The notes beneath the pieces were generated by a model that worked only from the letters and a program-made list of their open reading frames with translations, did no database searches and was not told the origin of the DNA. Below, one piece after another: positions 15,059-22,186 of a stretch of 64,000 bases of DNA; position 1 is the first letter of the stretch; every line of letters begins with the position of its first letter. This DNA is from JAGVVZ01 sp964372465 (lineage in GTDB: Archaea > Aenigmatarchaeota > Aenigmatarchaeia > CG10238-14), in assembly GCA_964372465.1 (NCBI GenBank), contig CAYJRA010000001.1, positions 1 through 64,000 of the forward strand, in the 5' to 3' direction. The position numbers and the translations under genes were made by a program.

Positions 15059-15160
15059 GCAGGGGTCGCGTAGTTTGGTCAATCGCGTAGAATATAACAT
15101 GCGCAAGCTTCAGGAGCCTATCCTTTAGTAGGTTCGAGAGTTCAAATCTCTCCCTCTGCA
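15059..15160 (+). tRNA. tRNA-Leu(CAG) with a 29/30 intron
   Basis: The acceptor GCAGGGG pairs with CCTCTGC (15153-15159) with A73, D-stem GCG/CGC, variable arm CCTTTAGTAGG identical to tRNA-Leu(UAA), and T-arm GAGAG/TTCAAAT/CTCTC. The anticodon stem is interrupted after TAG (15088-15090) by 16 bases (15091-15106). Removing them gives stem TAGGC/GCCTA, loop TTCAGGA and anticodon CAG (15111-15113). The splice motif is a full bulge-helix-bulge: central helix GCGT/GCGC, bulges AG^A and AA^G. There is no intron at the canonical 37/38 site. Confidence 0.88.
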
Positions 15161-15233
15161 TCTTCATTAAAATTATAGATAGTTACTTGAACATATTGTT
15201 TCAATATTTAATGATTAATTTACAGGTAATCGC

Positions 15234-16430
15234 ATGAATTTTGAAATTGTTTCCGTTGTTGGTTTTTTGGTTTTTTTAGCTGTGATGATATACAGAGACA
15301 GGAAAAATATTGAAATAAAATCTGTACTGTTTATTAAAAGAAGCCAAAGCGGCAAAAAATTCATTTATGATTTTTCAGAAAAACATGAAAAGATTTTGAG
15401 ATTAATTGGGACAATTGCTGTAATAGTCGGTTTTATTGCATCTATATATGCTGTTTGGTTATTATCAGAATCAACGGCAAATCTATTTTTGAAATTATTT
15501 TTCGAAAAAGAAGTTGAAATAAAACCATTCAAACTGATTCTACCAACAGTTACTGGAGTAAGACTTCCTGGGTTTATATTAGGCGTTCCATTTTGGTATT
15601 GGATAATAGGTGTATTTACCGTGATGTTTGCCCACGAACCGATGCACGCATTTCTTGCAAGAGTAGAAAAAATAAAAATCAAGTCTTTCGGTGTTTTGTT
15701 GTTGTTAATACTACCGGGAGCTTTTGTAGAACCTGACGAAAATCAGTTAAAAAAATTGTCTAGAATGAAAAAACTTAGAATTTATGCTGCTGGTAGTTTC
15801 GGTAATTTTATTGTTGGTTTGTTCTTTATATTACTCACCCTGAGCTACAATTTTGTTTTAACAAATATAATGGAACCGCAAGGAGTAGTGTTCACAAAAA
15901 CTGTAGAAAACAGTCCGGCACAAAAAGTAAATTTAGATGGAATTATAATAGGGATAAACTCGAAGGATGTAAAAAGTATTTCTGATTTCGGAAATATAAT
16001 GCAGGATGTAAAACCTGGGGATGATGTAATTGTAAAAACAACTTTGGGTGCATTCAATATACAAACATCCTCTAATCCAGAAGCTCCAGAATTTCCTTTT
16101 ATAGGAATAGAATACCCGCGCACATATTTTATTTATAGGGGGATATTCAACGCAAAAGGTTCTGTCTCAACAGACGTATTAAACATAATAATTTGGTTTT
16201 CTGATCTGTTCGGATGGTTGATATTGCTGAATATCGGAATAGGTATTTTCAATCTATTGCCTGCAAAACCGTTAGATGGGGGATTAATGTTTGAAGAGGT
16301 TGTAAGAATGTTTTACAAAGGAAAAAATCCAGAAAAAATAGTAAATACTGTTTCAATTTTGGTTTTGATTCTAGTGTTGTTGAATCTGTTCGCAGAAAAT
16401 ATAACAAGTTTAGTTCATTCAATTATTTAG
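15234..16430 (+). CDS. Site-2 protease-like membrane metalloprotease (M50) with PDZ domain
   Basis: A 398-residue multi-pass membrane protein. The zinc motif is HEPMH (H134, E135, H138) inside a membrane helix. A PDZ domain lies at about 205-285 (GVVFTKTVENSPAQKVNLDG, INSKDVKSISDF). The second active-site segment near residue 343 is NLLPAKPLDGG, providing the third zinc ligand. Family members cut transmembrane segments and release anchored regulators or signal-peptide remnants. A candidate substrate in this window is the membrane-anchored HTH protein at 5796-6557, but nothing links them directly. It is preceded by tRNA-Leu and converges with eS1, overlapping by eight bases. Confidence 0.85.
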   Translation: MNFEIVSVVGFLVFLAVMIYRDRKNIEIKSVLFIKRSQSGKKFIYDFSEKHEKILRLIGTIAVIVGFIASIYAVWLLSESTANLFLKLFFEKEVEIKPFKLILPTVTGVRLPGFILGVPFWYWIIGVFTVMFAHEPMHAFLARVEKIKIKSFGVLLLLILPGAFVEPDENQLKKLSRMKKLRIYAAGSFGNFIVGLFFILLTLSYNFVLTNIMEPQGVVFTKTVENSPAQKVNLDGIIIGINSKDVKSISDFGNIMQDVKPGDDVIVKTTLGAFNIQTSSNPEAPEFPFIGIEYPRTYFIYRGIFNAKGSVSTDVLNIIIWFSDLFGWLILLNIGIGIFNLLPAKPLDGGLMFEEVVRMFYKGKNPEKIVNTVSILVLILVLLNLFAENITSLVHSII

Positions 16431-16980
16431 TTGGTACTTCAATTTTCCTGAATTCAAAATTTCTTATGGGATAAATTTTAGATCCATATTTCATTATATG
16501 TCTCTTTATAGAATCGTCCATAACCTTTACCAAAAATGCGTCAAGTTTATCTGAGGAAACCGCTTTTTCTATACTATCTTTAACGAATTTATTAATGGAT
16601 TTTTCGGTTCCTTTTTTAACTTTTCTGTTAGTGATTGAAACGGATTTAACTATTATTTTTTTATCATCTTTTGTTTTTAGTTTTTGAACTGTGTCGATTC
16701 TATCTATACCATGTCTGACCATCCTAGATACGTAGTCTCTGAGGCATTCTAGACCTGCAAATTCTGTTGTAGCGTTTTTATCATTGATATTTGTTATTCT
16801 AAACTCCACTTTAAAGTAATATTTGTTCATATCGTTGGTCAAATTGATCATTGGTGTCTCAATCTTTCTCCAAATTAATTTTTTTTGGTCATCAACTGGT
16901 GTTTGACCTAAGATCTTATTTGAAAACAATTCTGGCGCAGTGATTGTATACCACTCTTTTCCTTTGATTTTCTTTGACAT
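16423..16980 (-). CDS. rps3ae: Ribosomal protein eS1
   Basis: About 185 residues of the archaeal/eukaryotic small-subunit protein eS1 (S3Ae). Recognisable parts are KKIKGKEWYTITAPELF, the beta-rich KYYFKVEFRITNINDKNATT and the C-terminal DDSIKRHIMKYGSKIYPIRN, FEFRKIEVP. The ATG at 16980 is preferred over a GTG nine bases upstream. It follows uS15 by five bases in the common archaeal order uS15-eS1. Confidence 0.95.
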   Translation of the reverse strand: MSKKIKGKEWYTITAPELFSNKILGQTPVDDQKKLIWRKIETPMINLTNDMNKYYFKVEFRITNINDKNATTEFAGLECLRDYVSRMVRHGIDRIDTVQKLKTKDDKKIIVKSVSITNRKVKKGTEKSINKFVKDSIEKAVSSDKLDAFLVKVMDDSIKRHIMKYGSKIYPIRNFEFRKIEVPTK

Positions 16981-16985
16981 AATAA

Positions 16986-17447
16986 TCACTTTTGTTGTAC
17001 CAGCAATTTAGCCACTGCTGGATCATAAGACCAATCAGGATCGATTACTTTTCTCCTAGAGTAGTATTTACCCAATCTTCTTACTTTAGATTCTAATAAT
17101 TCTAAATTTCTTTTAGAAGTATAGTCCTTCTTATTTTTCTCGAGATGACCGCGTAGAACAACTGCGCGTTTAAGTAAATTTAACAAATCTTCTGGAAACT
17201 TAGAATAAAGATTATTTTCCTTCATTATCACACTTACAGTTTTTTCAATCATTCCTTTTGTGGACGGGATGCCAAATTGATCTCTCAAAGTTAAACCTAT
17301 TTTTGCAGATTCTTTGCCTTCTTTAGCAAGATTAATAACTAATTTTTCAACTTCATTTTTCTTGTATCTTACCCATTTTGGTGTTGTTTTAATGGGTGGT
17401 TTTTTTGAACTGGACTTGCCTTTTCTTCTCGCATGAATTCTTGCCAT
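16986..17447 (-). CDS. rps15: Ribosomal protein uS15
   Basis: A 153-residue archaeal/eukaryotic form (S13-like) with the N-terminal basic leader MARIHARRKGKSSSKKP, WVRYKKNEVEKLVINLAKEG and the S15 core AVVLRGHLEKNKKDYTSKRN, LELLESKVRRLGKYY. The start codon directly follows the stop of the upstream small membrane protein, whose last codons contain GGGTGA as ribosome binding site, so the two are coupled. Confidence 0.97.
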   Translation of the reverse strand: MARIHARRKGKSSSKKPPIKTTPKWVRYKKNEVEKLVINLAKEGKESAKIGLTLRDQFGIPSTKGMIEKTVSVIMKENNLYSKFPEDLLNLLKRAVVLRGHLEKNKKDYTSKRNLELLESKVRRLGKYYSRRKVIDPDWSYDPAVAKLLVQQK

Positions 17448-17684
17448 CTATTCACCCTTCATTTCCTGAAACAACCATACTATAACCAAGGCTATAGTTG
17501 ATAAGAACGATATCAAACTACCATACATAGCCAGAATAGCTGATATACCTCTTGTACCAAAAACATTTAAAGCAATACCTGAAGACAGCATTAAAACTCC
17601 CACTATTAAAGAGTAGATGCAGTAAGCCTCTGCTCTAGTATATTTACCTTTTTCTTTGGTCAAATCAAGCAAGTCTTTTAACAT
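17448..17684 (-). CDS. Small two-helix membrane protein upstream of uS15 (78 aa)
   Basis: A 78-residue protein with a basic/acidic N-terminus (LKDLLDLTKEKGKYTRAEAY) and two to three hydrophobic helices (CIYSLIVGVLMLSSGIALNV; AILAMYGSLISFLSTIALVI). No family recognised. It is the first gene of the uS15-eS1 operon, with no gap before uS15. The link with ribosomal genes may reflect co-expression only. Confidence 0.65.
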   Translation of the reverse strand: MLKDLLDLTKEKGKYTRAEAYCIYSLIVGVLMLSSGIALNVFGTRGISAILAMYGSLISFLSTIALVIVWLFQEMKGE

Positions 17685-17818
17685 ATCTACCCTCTTTATT
17701 ACAAAAATGTATCTTTATATTCTTTTTTATATACTTTTAAAAATTCTACAAAGCCGGTGATAATTTTAAGAATATAGCAAACATAAATTGGATATTAATT
17801 TGGGGGTTAAGTTTTTTG

Positions 17819-18007
17819 ATGTGTAATGTTAAGGAAGGTCGTTCATGTAACAACTTCAGTTCATGTCCCGTTTTGTTGGCAACCCTACAAAGAAACTATA
17901 TGAACAGAACGCTGGATTCTATTTATAAAACTCTGCACAAAATAGAGAAACATCTTGAAAATACAAATAAAAACCAAAAACTTAAAAACGAAGAAAAGGC
18001 CTCCTGA
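17819..18007 (+). CDS. Small Cys-containing helical protein (62 aa)
   Basis: A 62-residue protein: MCNVKEGRSCNNFSSCPVLL has three cysteines that may bind a metal, followed by a helical, charged tail (DSIYKTLHKIEKHLENTNKN). Unknown family. The ATG at 17819 is preceded by GGGGGTTAAG and an AT-rich promoter region (17685-17818, otherwise empty). It ends 41 bases before a GT2 gene. Coding potential is moderate; the in-frame length and plausible composition support it. Confidence 0.5.
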   Translation: MCNVKEGRSCNNFSSCPVLLATLQRNYMNRTLDSIYKTLHKIEKHLENTNKNQKLKNEEKAS

Positions 18008-18048
18008 ACAGTTATTAGTTTATCTATCAATTTTCTATTAGTGAACTT

Positions 18049-18792
18049 ATGGAGACTGTTGTTCTGATACCCGCCTATAATGAAGAAGAAACTATAGAAG
18101 AAATCATAGTTAGACTTAAAAAAATGGACGGGATAACGCCACTGGTAATAGATGACTGTTCCTCTGATAAAACAGTTCACGTGGCTAAAAAACAAAAAGC
18201 AATTGTAATAGAACATAACAAAAATAAAGGCAAGGGAGAAGCTTTAATCACGGGTTTTGATTTTATTCTTAAAAAAATGAAAAACAGCAAATACGTGGTT
18301 ATTCTCGATGCGGATTTGCAATATATGCCTGAGGACATTCCTAGACTAATAGAACCCTTGAAGAAAAATGAAGCTGATTATGTGACGGGATATAGAAACT
18401 GGTTAAAAGTTCCGTTTAGACATACTTTAGGTAATTTCGTGTGGAGATTTTCATTCAATTTGTTATTTGGAACTGAATTTAAAGATACAAACTGTGGTTT
18501 CATTGCAATGAATAGGAAAGCTATAAAGATTTTAGCGAAAAAGAGTTATGGCGGGTATATCATTGAGAACGTAATGCTAGTAGAAGCTATAAAAAATGAT
18601 TTGAGGATAAAACAAGTTCCTATTGATGTATATTATTATGAAAAAAGAGGTGTTTTGACTGGATCTAGGTTTGTTTTGGGTAATTTAGCTTATATTATAG
18701 AAACGGGAATTAAACGCAAATTTGGTATAGAATTGAAACTATACGAAAAAATTGAAGAATTGAAGCTGATATTCACGAAAGGGAGTGATTAA
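18049..18792 (+). CDS. GT2 glycosyltransferase, DPM1-like
   Basis: A 247-residue GT-A fold enzyme: VVLIPAYNEEETIEEII at the nucleotide-sugar site, VIDDCSSDKT, HNKNKGKGEALITGF, the metal-binding ILDADLQYMPEDI and a TNCGFIAMNRKAI acceptor segment. This matches polyprenyl-phosphate mannose/glucose synthases, which charge dolichyl phosphate for membrane GT-C enzymes. No membrane helices are evident at the C-terminus. It lies apart from the main glycan island that starts at 29.6 kb, but could supply dolichyl-phosphate sugars to the GT39-like enzymes there. Confidence 0.85.
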   Translation: METVVLIPAYNEEETIEEIIVRLKKMDGITPLVIDDCSSDKTVHVAKKQKAIVIEHNKNKGKGEALITGFDFILKKMKNSKYVVILDADLQYMPEDIPRLIEPLKKNEADYVTGYRNWLKVPFRHTLGNFVWRFSFNLLFGTEFKDTNCGFIAMNRKAIKILAKKSYGGYIIENVMLVEAIKNDLRIKQVPIDVYYYEKRGVLTGSRFVLGNLAYIIETGIKRKFGIELKLYEKIEELKLIFTKGSD

Positions 18793-18869
18793 CCGATTAT
18801 TAACATAGTGTTAAAATCGTGCATATAGATAAATTTAAAGAACTTTCCTTCAAAATATAGATAAATGAT

Positions 18870-18990
18870 GGGGCTGTAGCTCAGCGGGAGAGCACATGCA
18901 AAAAAAGTAGCTTAAACGGCTGAAGCCCGTGGTGTCGCTGGAAGATATGAGTCTTCTCGTATCTGGCGAATTCAAATCCGGCCAGCCCCA
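18870..18990 (+). tRNA. tRNA-Phe(GAA) with introns at 27/28 and 53/54
   Basis: The acceptor GGGGCTG pairs with CAGCCCC (18983-18989), A73 follows, D-stem GCTC/GAGC. Intron 1 (18896-18915, 20 nt) lies at 27/28: central helix GAGC/GCTT with bulges AC^A and AA^A; removal gives stem CACGG/CCGTG, loop CTGAAGC, anticodon GAA (18922-18924). Intron 2 (18942-18970, 29 nt) separates the T-stem GCTGG from the T-loop TTCAAAT. It forms a nine-pair hairpin (AGATATGAG/CTCGTATCT) and a splice motif with helix TCGCT/GGCGA and bulges GG^A and A^TT. The mature tRNA is 72 bases with variable loop GTGTC, as expected for archaeal Phe. Confidence 0.9.
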
Positions 18991-19062
18991 TCTTGTTTTT
19001 TAATTTTCAAGCTTTAGACTTCAAAGAAAACATATTATACTTTTATCAACTAATATAATCAG

Positions 19063-19581
19063 GTGGTATTGATCAAGATAAACATCGCCCCATTGGGGAA
19101 TATAGATCAACTCCTATTGGATGAAATCAAAAAAGAATTAAGAAAAAGGTTCAAATGGTCTGTTGATATTATTAGACCTTTAGAGATTCCTCAAAACATT
19201 TTCAATAAATTTAGAAACCAGTATGAATCTTCACTCATTCTAGAATTTCTAGCAAAACAATTCCCAGATGATCATGTATTAGCAGTAACAGATGCCGATG
19301 TTTACACAACGGGGTTGAATTTCATTTTTGGACAGGCCAAGTTAGGAAGAGCTGCACTTATATCCACCCATAGACTAGCTCCAACTTTCTACAAAGATAG
19401 AATAAATGATAAATTACACCAAGAAAGAATTGTAAAAGAATCCGTACATGAAATAGGGCATATGCTGGGATTGCAGCATTGTAGAGAAGGGGGTTGCATA
19501 ATGTCTCCTTCTGGCACAATCAGAGATATAGACAATAAATCTACAGAATTTTGTCACATGTGTGAACTTCAATTAAAATAA
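19063..19581 (+). CDS. amzA: Archaemetzincin metalloprotease
   Basis: A 172-residue zinc protease. The catalytic motif is HEIGHMLGLQHC, directly followed by the archaemetzincin structural zinc cysteines (HCREGGCIMS and FCHMCELQ). The N-terminal half (VLAVTDADVY, NFIFGQAKLGRAALISTHRL) also fits. The start is GTG 19063; alternatives close by exist. Substrates of archaeal members are unknown. It follows tRNA-Phe and precedes EndA by 32 bases. Confidence 0.92.
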   Translation: MVLIKINIAPLGNIDQLLLDEIKKELRKRFKWSVDIIRPLEIPQNIFNKFRNQYESSLILEFLAKQFPDDHVLAVTDADVYTTGLNFIFGQAKLGRAALISTHRLAPTFYKDRINDKLHQERIVKESVHEIGHMLGLQHCREGGCIMSPSGTIRDIDNKSTEFCHMCELQLK

Positions 19582-19613
19582 GTTTAAAAAGATAATAATT
19601 ATAGTAAGATACC

Positions 19614-20156
19614 ATGCTAGAAGGAGAATTAATCGAAAACAGAGTCATCATTTGGGGCAAAGAGTCTTTTGAGTTATACGATGAAAATGGATACGGAAAA
19701 CCGTTAGAAGATAGACTGGAACTTGCTCTTGTTGAAGCTGGATTTTTATTAAAAAAGGATAAAATAAAAATTCAGACAAAAATTAATGAAAAGAAAAAAA
19801 ATATCAATTTTGAGGAATTCTATAGATTAGCCTCTGAAAGAGAGCCGGAATTTCATCAAAAATTCGTTGTTTATTCTGACCTCAGAGAACGCGGTTATCT
19901 GGTTAAAACTGGCTTTAAATTCGGTGCTCATTTCCGCGTATATGAAAGAGGTGTAAAATTGAAAAGGGGACCAAAAGCAGCACATGAACATACAAAATTT
20001 GTAGTTCATTCTATAAAAGAAGAGGATCGTTTTTCTTATCCCGAATTGTCTAGAGCTGCAAGGTTAGCTCAAAACATAAGAGCAAAAATGGTATGGGCTG
20101 TTGTGGATTCGGAAAATGATGTAACATATTATACGATCAACAGATTTACACCTTAA
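19614..20156 (+). CDS. endA: tRNA-splicing endonuclease EndA
   Basis: A 180-residue homologue of the single-subunit archaeal enzyme that cuts tRNA and rRNA precursors at bulge-helix-bulge motifs. The catalytic triad is Y110 (FRVYERG), H126 (EHTKFVVH) and K158 (IRAKMVWAVV); the C-terminal YYTINRF is typical. From memory, Y and H are ten residues apart in the M. jannaschii enzyme (115/125) but sixteen here, so the active-site strand connection carries an extra Lys/Arg-rich loop (GVKLKRGPKAAH). Length suits a homotetramer. No second subunit gene is visible. It must process the eight introns found in this window, many at non-canonical sites. Confidence 0.93.
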   Translation: MLEGELIENRVIIWGKESFELYDENGYGKPLEDRLELALVEAGFLLKKDKIKIQTKINEKKKNINFEEFYRLASEREPEFHQKFVVYSDLRERGYLVKTGFKFGAHFRVYERGVKLKRGPKAAHEHTKFVVHSIKEEDRFSYPELSRAARLAQNIRAKMVWAVVDSENDVTYYTINRFTP

Positions 20157-20170
20157 TTGTGGGTAATTAA

Positions 20171-21100
20171 ATGTCCACGTATACAAACGAATGTTTAGAT
20201 TATTATTCAAAACAGAGTGTATTTACTAAACCCGGGTTATTTTCTGAGTTATTCAAAAATTTACCAAATTCAATCCATGAGTTATGCAATATCGTACACA
20301 ATGTAGTAATACACAGGGACACCACTAATTTTTTGTATGGTTTTGATCTTCCAAATAATATAAAACAAGAAGCGGATACAAGATATGTTAAAGATATATT
20401 ATCTAAAATTCAAGAAAAGAACCTATCTCCATTGATAACACCAAGGCAACCTGAAAGCCGTTTCTCTGGGACATGTAGAGATTTTGCAATATTATTATGT
20501 TCTATGCTAAGACACAAAAATATTCCTGCACGCATTCGTTGTGGATTTTCAAAATATTTCGTACCAAATAGATTTGAAGATCATTGGGTTTGTGAGTATT
20601 GGGATATAAAAGAAAAAAGATGGATATTAACAGATCCTGAGATTAGTAACTTAGAAAAAGATGCTTATAATATTAATGTCAACACAGAGGATTTGCCGCG
20701 TAACCAATTCTTAGTGGCAGGAAAGGCTTGGAAAATATGCAACTCAGGTGGAGTAGACCCAAATCTATTTGGGGTTTCTTTTATTAACATAAAGGGTATT
20801 CGATTCGTGATAAGTAATGTTCTTAGAGATTTTGCAGCTTTGAATAAAATAGAACTTCTACCGTGGGATTGCACAAAATTTAGTGATAAGCAGTCTAAAA
20901 ATATCTCAGAACTCTCAAAAGAGGAAATCGAACTGATAGACAAACTTTCTGATCTAACTATCCTAGAAAACAATAAATCATTTTATGAGATAAGAAGATT
21001 ATACAAAAAGGATCCAAGATTACAAGTTAGTAGTAATGTGATAAGTTATACGATAACGGGACCTAAAATAGTCAACTTACCTCAACCTTCAATAAAATAA
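20171..21100 (+). CDS. Transglutaminase-like cysteine protease-fold protein
   Basis: A 309-residue cytoplasmic protein with a transglutaminase-like core: the nucleophile is in FSGTCRDFAILLCSMLRHKN, the His in FEDHWVCEYW and the Asp in WILTDPEI. No signal peptide is visible. The C-terminal third is helical and charged. Family members act as peptidases, amidases or protein cross-linkers; the substrate here is not predictable. It begins 14 bases after endA, so the two may share a transcript, and its 3' end overlaps the end of pelota by 12 bases. Confidence 0.75.
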   Translation: MSTYTNECLDYYSKQSVFTKPGLFSELFKNLPNSIHELCNIVHNVVIHRDTTNFLYGFDLPNNIKQEADTRYVKDILSKIQEKNLSPLITPRQPESRFSGTCRDFAILLCSMLRHKNIPARIRCGFSKYFVPNRFEDHWVCEYWDIKEKRWILTDPEISNLEKDAYNINVNTEDLPRNQFLVAGKAWKICNSGGVDPNLFGVSFINIKGIRFVISNVLRDFAALNKIELLPWDCTKFSDKQSKNISELSKEEIELIDKLSDLTILENNKSFYEIRRLYKKDPRLQVSSNVISYTITGPKIVNLPQPSIK

Positions 21101-22123
21101 TTTGTATCTTAGCACAGCGCCTAAACCACCGAAACTGTTAAACTGTTGCCCTATGTCGTGGGATGTCGAGATGATAAAAACTTCTCCATTTTTCTTCTCA
21201 ACTTCTTTTGCGATGTTATCTATTCTCTCATCACGTATTTTTTCTTCTGATACAAGCAATGATTTGATAGCCCCTGAGAGCTGTGCTTGCTCAACTTCAT
21301 CTGTTTTGTAAACGACAAGACCATCTTCCTTTTTCAAATGTATGAAAAATTCCTCCACTAATCCACTCTCTTTGACAACTTCGCTGTGTTTAATTATTTT
21401 TTCCAACATTCCTCTCTTCAAAATTTCGATAATTCCGGATTTCGTTGCTGATGAAGTGGAATCAATCTTAATTTTTTTAAATAGAGATTCATCTCTCTCT
21501 TTTATTATATTCGATACGTGCTCTTTGACAAACCCTGGCCCAGCTATTATAATGTTCTGAACATTCTCAGACAATTTCTCAATCTCGGTTGCGATTTTTT
21601 TATAATATTCTATTAACTTGTCCTCTTCCTGTATAGAATGTGGGTTTGTGAATTCTGATATAATATCAGCAGTCCCTTTTTTCAGCATTGCAATAGTTAT
21701 TTCGTCATAATCCATAACAGCGATCAAAACATTAGGAACCTTTGTTTCAGCTTTCTTGAGTTTTTCAAACTGATATTTACTCCACTGGGGTTTTGTTATA
21801 ATTAGAACGTCCCCGGATTTAACTTCTATTGTATGATATGAACTCAGTTCAGTTTCTTCCGGTCCTTCAACAATTTTACCAGCAAGCCTTAATTGGAACA
21901 AGTATTTTTGAAATTCTATCTTTTCCAGCTTTATTTGAAGAATCATGGGTTTTTTTCCTATTTTTTGCTTTTCACCGTCTCTCAATAAAAAAAGACTTCT
22001 CATAGTTCTAGCTTTAACCAAATCTCCCGGTTCAATAATGGTCTTTAAGTACCAGAGATCGTCTTCCGTGTCAACTTTAAGTTTAACTATGCCTTTCTTT
22101 AGGGCTGTTTTTAAAATTCTCAT
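21089..22123 (-). CDS. pelA: Pelota, mRNA surveillance and ribosome rescue factor
   Basis: About 344 residues. The N-terminal Sm-like domain has the archaeal pattern EDDLWYLKTIIEPGDLVKAR and KIEFQKYLFQLRLAGKIVEG. The central domain has VLIAVMDYDEITIAML and IIIAGPGFVKEHV. The eRF1-like C-terminal domain has VEQAQLSGAIKSLLVSEE and HDIGQQFNSFGGLGAVLRYK. Pelota with the GTPase aEF1A/Hbs1-like factor splits stalled ribosomes. No GGQ motif is present, as expected for Pelota. ATG 22123 (MRILK) is preferred over an upstream in-frame start. Confidence 0.95.
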   Translation of the reverse strand: MRILKTALKKGIVKLKVDTEDDLWYLKTIIEPGDLVKARTMRSLFLLRDGEKQKIGKKPMILQIKLEKIEFQKYLFQLRLAGKIVEGPEETELSSYHTIEVKSGDVLIITKPQWSKYQFEKLKKAETKVPNVLIAVMDYDEITIAMLKKGTADIISEFTNPHSIQEEDKLIEYYKKIATEIEKLSENVQNIIIAGPGFVKEHVSNIIKERDESLFKKIKIDSTSSATKSGIIEILKRGMLEKIIKHSEVVKESGLVEEFFIHLKKEDGLVVYKTDEVEQAQLSGAIKSLLVSEEKIRDERIDNIAKEVEKKNGEVFIISTSHDIGQQFNSFGGLGAVLRYKLFY

Positions 22124-22186
22124 TGCTATCACTTAATATATGAAATAAGAAAAAGTTATTAGTTTTAAAACCAATAGAGTTTTAGT

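Noticed and set aside
18896..18919. Placement of the first tRNA-Phe intron at 29/30 instead of 27/28
   Set aside because: The 29/30 choice gives a G-U pair in the anticodon stem and no splice motif, whereas 27/28 gives all Watson-Crick pairs and a perfect bulge-helix-bulge.
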